From: JAGLSB01 sp023135955
Lineage (GTDB): Bacteria > Bacteroidota > Bacteroidia > Bacteroidales > GCA-2748055
Direction of reading: 5' to 3'
Assembly: GCA_030673645.1 (NCBI GenBank)
Contig: DAOVIO010000031.1
Span: 1-29,077, forward strand
DNA: 29,077 bases
Position 1 is the stretch's first letter. Every line of letters starts with the position of its first letter. A program made the position numbers and the translations under genes. Positions 23,147 through 29,077 of this stretch are shown piece after piece. Under the pieces are notes generated by a model. It was given only the letters and a program-made list of their open reading frames with translations. It did not search any database and had not been told where the DNA came from.

Positions 23147-24400
23147 GTGGATATATTTAATAAGATTCAGAAAAATAAAGGTCCATTGGGTCAGTACAAA
23201 GAACTTGCCCATGGTTATTTTACTTTCCCAAAACTAGAGGGCGAAATTGGACCAAGAATGATATTTAAAGGCAAGGAAGTTTTAAACTGGAGCCTGAATA
23301 ATTACATTGGACTGGCAAATCACCCTGAAGTTAGAAAGGCTGATGCTGATGCTGCTGCAAAATATGGTATGGCATATCCTATGGGTGCCAGGATGATGTC
23401 GGGTCAGACAAAATATCATGAAGAACTTGAAACGAAGTTAGCTAAGCATGTTGGTAAAGAAGCCGGCTATTTATTAAACTATGGTTATCAGGGTATGGTA
23501 TCTATTATCGACTCTCTTTGTGATCGCAAAGATGTGATTGTATATGACTCTGATTCCCATGCAAGTATTATGGACGGTCTAAGACTTCATATTGGAAAAC
23601 GATATGTATTTCCTCATAACAATATAGAAAATCTGAAGAAACAATTAGGCAGAGCCACAAAGCTAGCTGAAAAAACTGGCGGAGGAATTGTGGTAATAAC
23701 AGAAGGTGTTTTTGGAATGGTTGGAGACTTAGGTAAGCTTGTTGAAATTGTTGCTCTTAAAAAGAAATTCAATTTCAGATTAGTTGTTGACGATGCTCAT
23801 GGTTATGGTACGATGGGAGCAACCGGAGCTGGAACAGGTGAACATTTTGGAGTACAGGATGAAATTGATGTGTATTTTTCAACCTTTGCTAAATCAATGG
23901 CAGGAATTGGTGCTTTTGTTGCAGCAAACAAAGATGTAATTGATTATCTGGCTTATAATATGAGATCTCAGATCTATGCCAAGTCATTGCCAATGCCTAT
24001 GGTGATTGGTGCTTTAAAAAGACTAGACATGCTTCTATCCATGCCTGAGTTAAGAGAAAATCTTTGGAAAATAGTTAATGCTCTTCAAAAGGGACTAGTA
24101 GAAAAAGGATTCAATATTGGAGAATCGGGCTCACCTGTAACACCAGTAATTCTTGAAGGTGGAGTAGCAGAAGCAACAAATATTGTTCACGATCTCAGAG
24201 AAAATTATTCTCTTTTCTGTTCAATGGTTGTTTACCCAGTTATACCTAAAGGCATGATTTTATTAAGACTTATTCCTACTACAGATCATAGTTTGGAAGA
24301 TGTAAAGGTAACCATTGAGGCCTTTACAGAAGTTGCACAGAAACTTAAAGATGGAAAATACAGCAAAGAAAATCTTGCATCTGTTGAGGTTGAGGATTAA
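23147..24400 (+). CDS. Alpha-oxoamine synthase (KBL / serine palmitoyltransferase-like PLP enzyme)
   Basis: 417 residues from a GTG start (MDIFNKIQKNKGPLGQY); the promoter position and the usual start of close homologues support it. It is a fold-type I PLP enzyme: MGARMMSGQTKYHEELE, EGVFGMVGD (186-194), VVDDAHGYGTMG with Asp215/Asp216 and His218, and STFAKSM with the PLP-binding Lys249. The family condenses an amino acid with an acyl-CoA, as in 2-amino-3-ketobutyrate ligase (glycine), serine palmitoyltransferase (serine) or cysteate acyltransferase for sulfonolipids. Bacteroidota often make sphingolipids or sulfonolipids, so a lipid role is attractive, but the sequence alone does not settle the substrate. 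No threonine dehydrogenase or lipid gene is adjacent. It forms a single-gene unit with its own promoter and terminator. Confidence 0.85.
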   Translation: MDIFNKIQKNKGPLGQYKELAHGYFTFPKLEGEIGPRMIFKGKEVLNWSLNNYIGLANHPEVRKADADAAAKYGMAYPMGARMMSGQTKYHEELETKLAKHVGKEAGYLLNYGYQGMVSIIDSLCDRKDVIVYDSDSHASIMDGLRLHIGKRYVFPHNNIENLKKQLGRATKLAEKTGGGIVVITEGVFGMVGDLGKLVEIVALKKKFNFRLVVDDAHGYGTMGATGAGTGEHFGVQDEIDVYFSTFAKSMAGIGAFVAANKDVIDYLAYNMRSQIYAKSLPMPMVIGALKRLDMLLSMPELRENLWKIVNALQKGLVEKGFNIGESGSPVTPVILEGGVAEATNIVHDLRENYSLFCSMVVYPVIPKGMILLRLIPTTDHSLEDVKVTIEAFTEVAQKLKDGKYSKENLASVEVED

Positions 24401-24420
24401 GATACTGAATAATTTAAAAG

Positions 24421-24451
24421 AAGGCCGTTTCAATTGAAACGGCCTTTTTTT
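24421..24451 (+). terminator. Rho-independent terminator
   Basis: AAGGCCGTTTCAA and its exact reverse complement form a 26-bp palindrome at 24421-24446, followed by a run of T (through 24451). It lies 20 bases after the stop of the oxoamine synthase gene and would fold as a strong stem with a short AATT loop. The palindrome also has A residues on the far side, so it may act from either strand, ending trxB transcripts as well. Confidence 0.9.
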
Positions 24452-24778
24452 ATGCAAATAATTGTTACTGTACCTTTAAAACAGTCCGCTGAGGTCCTGC
24501 ATTTACAGATTTTAATTTTGGATGTGATTGCTTCAGTTCGTTAAATAGGAGTTAAAAACTGGTACATTTTTCCGACTTGCTATCGTCCCGAAGGGACAGC
24601 CTAATTCAGCCTGAATAAATAAGAATCTCAATCGGGAATTTCTTTAACCAGCAACCAGTACCCTTCGACCCTTCGGCTAGCTCAGGGACCGCAGGCTCAG
24701 GGCGGCGCCCAGTAACCAGCAATTTGCAACCTCCCAAAAAATCAATTCCTCATTGGAAATTAACTAAAATTAGCCTTC
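24452..24778. repeat. Gap with dispersed repeat copy B and a small hairpin
   Basis: No gene seen. GTCCC-gaa-GGGAC at 24585-24597 is a short hairpin next to a degenerate TTCAGCCTGAA module. 24662-24707 is the inverted, identical 46-bp copy of 13221-13266, flanked by CCAGCAACCAGTA and CCAGTAACCAGC, the complement of the TTACTGG units. Confidence 0.85.
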
Positions 24779-25777
24779 CTAAACCCCTTCTTCACCTAAC
24801 CAACGTTCAGCATCAATAGCAGCCTTACATCCTGAACCTGCTGCAGTTACTGCCTGACGATACATATTGTCCATTACGTCTCCACAGGCAAAGACGCCAG
24901 GGACAGTAGTTTTTGATGTATTATCAATAGTGTTTATGTAACCAACCTCATCCGTATCAATATAATCAGTGAAAATATCAGAATTAGGTTTATGTCCAAT
25001 TGCCACAAAAAATCCCTCTACGTCAATCTTACTTTCTTCTCCAGTTTTAGTATTTTCAAGAATAACACCTTCAACTGTCTGTGATCCTACAACCTCTTTT
25101 GGAACATTATTCCAGAGTACCTCTATATTATCTGTTGCAAGAAGTCTTTCCTGCATAATCTGAGATCCTCTAAATTCGTCTCTACGATGAATTACATATA
25201 CCTTTTTACATATTCCTGAAAGGTATAAAGCTTCTTCAAGAGCAGTATCACCTCCTCCTACGACGGCAACATCCTGACCCTTATAAAAGAATCCGTCGCA
25301 TGTTGCACAAGCAGAAACTCCACTACCCATAAATGCCTTCTCTGACTCTAAACCCAAATACTTTGCAGTAGCCCCGGTTGCGATAATAACAGAATCAGCT
25401 TCAATAGTTGTTTTTTCATCAATAACCACTTTAAAAGGTCTCTTTGAAAAGTCAACTGATGTAGCCATACCCCATCGGGTATCTGTTCCAAATCGCTGTG
25501 CCTGCTTTTTGAAATCTTCCATCATTAAAGGTCCTGTAACACCTTCTGGATATCCAGGATAATTTTCAACCTCTGTTGTAGTTGTTAATTGACCTCCTAT
25601 TTGCATGCCTTCATACATTACAGGACTTAGATTGGCTCTTGCTGCATAAATTGCTGCAGTATATCCGGCAGGACCAGAGCCCAGAATTAAACATTTCACT
25701 TTCTCAGAAGCCTCACCAGGTGTATTCACCTTCTCTGATTCCGGCTTTGTTGTATCCATCTTCTTAATAAAATCCAT
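24779..25777 (-). CDS. trxB: Thioredoxin-disulfide reductase
   Basis: 332 residues, slightly longer than usual because of a hydrophilic N-terminal extension of about 26 residues (MDFIKKMDTTKPESEKVNTP). It is the NADPH-dependent flavoenzyme that keeps thioredoxin reduced in the cytoplasm. LILGSGPAGYTAA at about 30-42 binds FAD; CATC at Cys157-Cys160 is the redox-active pair; VVGGGDTALEEA (172-183) and HRRDEFR (197-203) bind NADPH; FACGDVMDN near the C-terminus closes the FAD site. The ATG at 25777 gives the extension; a later start is not obvious because no Met lies near the FAD motif. A 45-residue ORF ends 20 bases upstream on the same strand. Confidence 0.96.
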   Translation of the reverse strand: MDFIKKMDTTKPESEKVNTPGEASEKVKCLILGSGPAGYTAAIYAARANLSPVMYEGMQIGGQLTTTTEVENYPGYPEGVTGPLMMEDFKKQAQRFGTDTRWGMATSVDFSKRPFKVVIDEKTTIEADSVIIATGATAKYLGLESEKAFMGSGVSACATCDGFFYKGQDVAVVGGGDTALEEALYLSGICKKVYVIHRRDEFRGSQIMQERLLATDNIEVLWNNVPKEVVGSQTVEGVILENTKTGEESKIDVEGFFVAIGHKPNSDIFTDYIDTDEVGYINTIDNTSKTTVPGVFACGDVMDNMYRQAVTAAGSGCKAAIDAERWLGEEGV

Positions 25778-25797
25778 TTTAATAAAATATTTTAATG

Positions 25798-25935
25798 TTA
25801 TATGATAGTAGTCATATGCTGTTGCATTTCCTTACAAATTTCGGGATTATTTTCAATAAACGTACCATTAATATTGTTTGAAAGTCTAATACTTTTATTG
25901 ACCCAATGAAGAAATGGAATTATTCTTTTCCTCAT
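25798..25935 (-). CDS. Possible 45-residue protein or gene remnant upstream of trxB
   Basis: ATG at 25935 opens 45 codons: MRKRIIPFLHWVNKSIRLSN, then NINGTFIENNPEICKEMQQH and MTTII before TAA at 25800-25798. The C-terminal part has a natural composition (charged helix, few rare residues). An in-frame TGA four codons upstream bounds it. It lies 20 bases before trxB on the same strand. I recognise no family; it may be a real small protein, the tail of a decayed gene, or chance in AT-rich DNA. Confidence 0.3.
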   Translation of the reverse strand: MRKRIIPFLHWVNKSIRLSNNINGTFIENNPEICKEMQQHMTTII

Positions 25936-26182
25936 ACTTCCAATAAATCAATAATTCATGCTATTGAGCTGTTAATTTGCAAATTACACCAATGTCCATT
26001 CACTAATTAATTTATAATCCAATACATATCTATGTCAAAAATATCCAATCGAATACTATACAACTCCACTGACAATTCGTCATAGTATGAACATTAGTCA
26101 ATAAGAAATTGTTTTAATGAATATCTTATAGATAAGAAATTATCATTTCATAAATCTATATATGCTTATAATCAGAATAATA
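25936..26182. other. AT-rich gap upstream of the trxB unit
   Basis: No gene found. TAATTTGCAAATTA at 25973-25986 is a perfect 14-bp palindrome 38 bases before the small ORF and could be a regulator site or part of the trxB promoter. The rest is AT-rich and unstructured by eye. Confidence 0.45.
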
Positions 26183-26347
26183 CGAGATTGCTTCGCCTCC
26201 TTCGTCGGCTCGCAAAAACGGAGCCTACTCGTGGGTAGGGGATAATAAAGTTGGCGGCAAAGCCGCCAACTTTATTATCCCCCCACACTGCCAAAGCCCC
26301 GTCCTTGCGATGGAGCCCGAGGCATGAGGGCGACTGAAGCAATCTCG
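26183..26347. mobile_element. 165-bp MITE-like/REP element with 12-bp terminal inverted repeats
   Basis: CGAGATTGCTTC at 26183-26194 and its exact reverse complement GAAGCAATCTCG at 26336-26347 bound the element. It is GC-rich relative to its flanks and has no coding gene. The GATTGCTTC...GAAGCAATC ends match a dispersed repeat type seen in many bacterial genomes (from memory). Outside the ends no clear target duplication was found. Any open frames inside it are by-products of the palindromes. Confidence 0.7.
26238..26282. repeat. Perfect 21-bp stem, 3-base loop hairpin nested in the element
   Basis: GGGGATAATAAAGTTGGCGG plus C at 26238-26258 is the exact complement of 26262-26282 around an AAA loop. 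It is centred inside the 165-bp element. Such a perfect long stem suggests recent origin or selection on the structure. Confidence 0.95.
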
Positions 26348-26419
26348 TCCTCGCCCTATCCAAGGCGGTATTATTTTGAATTTTGGGAATCTTTTTCCCG
26401 ATATAATATCCAATTCGAT

Positions 26420-28246
26420 CTACTTTTTTGTTAAAAGACAAACCCAGTCTTTGTCATCGTCAATCGGTGGACTTCCCAAATTAAGTTTTTCCCCTGCATT
26501 TACAGTAATTTTTGATCCTTCCAATAATTCACCGCCGGTTCTGGGATTATACCATCTAATATCGAAGCTTCCTTCTATTTCAGACAAATCAAGCAAGGTG
26601 CTCTCCCCAATATGATTATAAACTGCATAGATTTCACCTTCTTTTGCAAAACAATAACCTTCATCTATCAGGTCATTTCTGTTTTCCATTTCATCAAATG
26701 GAAGATAGTTTTTGAAAAACTCCAGGGCATACCTTGTCTGATCCCACAATAAATCCCGGGACCTCCAGTCTTCGCAATTCAAGTCTCCATGAGGGTATCT
26801 ATAACCAAAATACCACTCCACTCCTGCTCCACCGGCCATAAGATTTGCCCATAAAACATTCTGCCGGATAGTATCGTGATCTGGATCAAAAAAATCTGGC
26901 AAAGCACCTTTCCAATGTTGACCTATTTCATCAATGCTCACTACCCATTTATGTGAAGATTCTTCAGACAAATTTACCCACTTAAGGCTCTGTTCAAAAG
27001 AATTCAATGGATTACCAACCTGAATAGAGGGACCATTTATTGATTCATGTCCAAGAAGCTGTGAAATATAATTGTGTCTGTCGCGCTCATTAGAGTGGCT
27101 ATGAACAACAATCATTTGGTAATAGGGATTAATTTCCTTTAAATAATCGGCCATTTTTTTAGTATCCTTAACAGTCTGACCGTATGGAGACCAGTTAGTT
27201 GGGCCATGTTCTTCTCCTATATTCCATGTAATTGCCATGTGGTGTGAAAAACGAGCTACCAGTTCACGCAAATATAATTTCCGCTGCACATCTAGATAAC
27301 CTGCATCCAGCAAAAGTTCATTTTCAGTTTCCTGCAATACTATATGAAGCATTATCCCTAGTTTATCCATATGTGAAAAGACAATTTCCCATTGATCAAG
27401 CTTCGAGCAATCGAAACGATATCTTTCATCTCTTTGAGTATAGGGCCATACATCTTCCCCATCTCCAAGAATGTTTAAAGTGATAAAATAGACAGAATTC
27501 ATACCCTTTGAGGAAAGATAATTCAAAGCTCCAATAATTCCTTTTCCTTTTCCATTCCTCCAAACAGGGTCACCCTTGCTCCAGTCGCTTATATGTGCAT
27601 CATAAGAGTGCAGACCCTCATTTGGAGAATCTTCCCCTTGTCGCTGTATTGCGTTTCCTCCATAATATGTACCGTCAAAGTCTATATATCCGAGGAAATT
27701 TTCAGGGCTGTCTGCTCCTCCTTTAATAAAAGCCTCTCCATTCCCTGCATGTCTCAAATAACGCGCACCATCGTATATCAGCCTTCCTTTAGAGCGAAAA
27801 TCTTTTCCGACTTTATCAGATTCAGAAATTGTAAACTCACCAGATAAGCCATCTAAAGATAAAGCTTCACCTGCTCCCGGATCATCTGAAATAGCAACAT
27901 TTTCTCCCTGTCTAAAAGATATTTTGTAGTTCCAGACACCTGGTTTATCAGGACTAAAATGTACCCTCCAAACCTCACCTGATATTGCTTCTGTCTCAGC
28001 TGACTTTCCATCTGCGGCAAAGTAACCAGGGACAAAAAATGAGCTTTCCCCATTTGAGAATTCTACATCAAGCCTATAATTAAGAAAAGGACTGGGACAA
28101 TCTGTTTCCCATGAAGTTGGTCCGGTTATTTCCATAGTGACTTTGTGCCAGGTTTTAAATTCGCCAGTGATATTAATTGCATTCTGCACTTTGCATGAGT
28201 AGAAAAAAAATAAGGGGACAATGAATAGAACCAGTTTTAATTTCAT
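26420..28246 (-). CDS. DUF5060-type glycoside hydrolase lipoprotein
   Basis: 608 residues. MKLKLVLFIVPLFFFYSC is a lipoprotein signal (Cys18), so the enzyme sits on an envelope membrane, probably facing outward. Residues about 25-135 form a beta-rich DUF5060 domain (GEFKTWHKVTMEITGP, ending in a VWRVHFSPDKPGVWNYKISF-like sheet). A TIM-barrel hydrolase region follows (about 165-520), with candidate acid/base glutamates in WNIGEEHGPTNW (Glu345/Glu346) and a candidate nucleophile Glu440 in SIDEIGQHW. The end (about 525-608; IYAVYNHIGES, IRWYNPRTGGELLEGS) resembles the collagen-binding-like C-terminal domain often paired with DUF4038/DUF5060 enzymes. The sugar substrate is unknown and no SusC/SusD pair is in view. 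A TPR gene ends 39 bases upstream on the same strand. Confidence 0.85.
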   Translation of the reverse strand: MKLKLVLFIVPLFFFYSCKVQNAINITGEFKTWHKVTMEITGPTSWETDCPSPFLNYRLDVEFSNGESSFFVPGYFAADGKSAETEAISGEVWRVHFSPDKPGVWNYKISFRQGENVAISDDPGAGEALSLDGLSGEFTISESDKVGKDFRSKGRLIYDGARYLRHAGNGEAFIKGGADSPENFLGYIDFDGTYYGGNAIQRQGEDSPNEGLHSYDAHISDWSKGDPVWRNGKGKGIIGALNYLSSKGMNSVYFITLNILGDGEDVWPYTQRDERYRFDCSKLDQWEIVFSHMDKLGIMLHIVLQETENELLLDAGYLDVQRKLYLRELVARFSHHMAITWNIGEEHGPTNWSPYGQTVKDTKKMADYLKEINPYYQMIVVHSHSNERDRHNYISQLLGHESINGPSIQVGNPLNSFEQSLKWVNLSEESSHKWVVSIDEIGQHWKGALPDFFDPDHDTIRQNVLWANLMAGGAGVEWYFGYRYPHGDLNCEDWRSRDLLWDQTRYALEFFKNYLPFDEMENRNDLIDEGYCFAKEGEIYAVYNHIGESTLLDLSEIEGSFDIRWYNPRTGGELLEGSKITVNAGEKLNLGSPPIDDDKDWVCLLTKK

Positions 28247-28285
28247 GATTTTCTTAGTTTTTCAGTATGGTATTCGGTTTTAATA

Positions 28286-29077
28286 TTAAACTTCAGGATT
28301 CATCCTAAGATAATCGAGCATTAAAGTAATATCGAATTCAGGAATTTCAAATCTAAGCAGATGAGATTTGTCCTCCTCCATTTCTAAGCCAAACCATAAA
28401 TGATCATTATCTGCCTTTTTTAGACTTAAACGATAATTCTCAATAGCATTCTGCTTATCTCCCATAACCCAGTTAACGTGTCCGAGATTCATATAATCAT
28501 TTTGATTCCCTTCCTTGCTGATAACTTTCTCAAAATATTTCATTGCGGTTTCATGTTTTCCCAGTACAAATGAGCACCAGGCAATTGGACGATGAACCTT
28601 AATGTTATCGGGCGCAAGATATTCTACTTTAAAAAAGTATTTAAGTGCCTGTTCATAATCTTCATTATCCATATATACCTGACCCAGGGAGGATTGAATA
28701 TAAAGATTTTCAGGTTCAATTTTTTCTGAATCCAGATAGTGTTTGATTGCCTCATCTGTATCACCCAGCTTTCTATATGAATAAGCTATTTTATTTAATA
28801 ACCATGAACGAGGTTCAGAAAGCAATTCTGACTTTTTGTAATATACCAGGGCATCCTCGAATCGACCTAAATGTTGATAACAATATGCCGTTTTTTCCAA
28901 TAATTCATGACCACTTTCATGTTTTTCAAGACTAAGATAGACTTCAAGTGCTTCCTGAAAATGATCCTTTTCAAAATAAAACTCCCCGATATTTCGAATT
29001 ATTTGCGGATTATCAACCAATATCGTAAAGAAGGCTTTATTATGAAAATCCAGTTTTAGCCCGAAAATATCATCAAA
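28286..29077 (-). CDS. TPR protein, 5' part cut by window end
   Basis: The frame is open to the window edge (FDDIFGLKLDFHNKAFFTI precedes the TTG at 29020), so the true start lies outside and the TTG is not taken as start. About six TPR units of about 34 residues are visible, such as EFYFEKDHFQEALEVYLSLE, AYSYRKLGDTDEAIKHYLDS and GQVYMDNEDYEQALKYFFKV. The C-terminus is IPEFDITLMLDYLRMNPEV. TPRs hold protein partners; nothing more specific is visible, and no signal peptide can be judged. It lies 39 bases upstream of the glycoside hydrolase gene and may be read with it, though a functional link is not evident. Confidence 0.85.
   Translation of the reverse strand, partial: FDDIFGLKLDFHNKAFFTILVDNPQIIRNIGEFYFEKDHFQEALEVYLSLEKHESGHELLEKTAYCYQHLGRFEDALVYYKKSELLSEPRSWLLNKIAYSYRKLGDTDEAIKHYLDSEKIEPENLYIQSSLGQVYMDNEDYEQALKYFFKVEYLAPDNIKVHRPIAWCSFVLGKHETAMKYFEKVISKEGNQNDYMNLGHVNWVMGDKQNAIENYRLSLKKADNDHLWFGLEMEEDKSHLLRFEIPEFDITLMLDYLRMNPEV

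Noticed and set aside
26172..26441. Minus-strand frames of 89 and 62 residues
   Set aside because: They lie across the palindromic 165-bp element and have no protein-like features.
1..29077. tRNA, rRNA or a complete insertion sequence
   Set aside because: No cloverleaf, rRNA-like stretch or transposase frame was recognised on either strand, though a proper search was not possible.

Overview
The window is a chromosomal segment of a Bacteroidota bacterium. The evidence is AT-rich DNA, families largely confined to that phylum (DUF4831 and DUF4835 proteins, the divergent Bacteroidota omega-like RNA polymerase subunit, HYR-repeat surface proteins), promoters of the Bacteroidota TTTG/TAnnTTTG type, and starts without Shine-Dalgarno sequences. 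Gene content and phylum-typical palindromic repeats suggest a Bacteroidales/Marinilabiliales-like lineage, but that rank is an inference.

Layout. 1-2.4 kb: the 5' part of a large minus-strand HYR-repeat surface protein with near-identical 237-bp repeats, preceded by a broken CUB-like remnant. 2.46-4.3 kb: a plus-strand pair, an ankyrin-repeat protein with a beta-barrel-like tail and a small lipoprotein. 4.3-6.5 kb: minus-strand sulfotransferase and MFS transporter. 6.9-11.6 kb: metH-metF methionine/folate operon. 11.6-16.0 kb: a peptide-use group on the minus strand (OPT oligopeptide transporter, PqqD-like protein, PepD dipeptidase). 16.4-17.5 kb: DUF4831 lipoprotein whose last codons lie in a 24-bp tandem repeat. 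18.0-23.0 kb: minus-strand housekeeping operon bamD - omega-like subunit - coaBC - DUF4835 - recN. 23.1-24.4 kb: a divergent alpha-oxoamine synthase (KBL/serine palmitoyltransferase-like) ending in a clear terminator. 24.8-25.9 kb: trxB and a possible 45-residue ORF. 26.4-29.1 kb: a DUF5060-type glycoside hydrolase lipoprotein and a TPR protein cut by the window end.

How the genes work together. MetF makes 5-methyl-tetrahydrofolate, which MetH uses to methylate homocysteine. OPT, PqqD-like protein and PepD look like import, possible peptide binding, and cleavage of small peptides. BamD inserts outer-membrane proteins, CoaBC makes a coenzyme A precursor and RecN serves DNA repair; these share one compact transcription unit.

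Most unusual points. coaBC is split by a -1 frame difference exactly at a run of ten A residues. The gaps between genes are full of short repeats: a 46-bp exact inverted pair about 11.4 kb apart, two copies of a roughly 147-bp composite palindromic element, a 165-bp element with 12-bp terminal inverted repeats around a perfect 21-bp hairpin, and tandem arrays of 7, 8, 9 and 24 bp, several touching gene ends. No CRISPR array, rRNA, tRNA or complete transposase gene was seen, and I did not recognise a defence or biosynthetic island.
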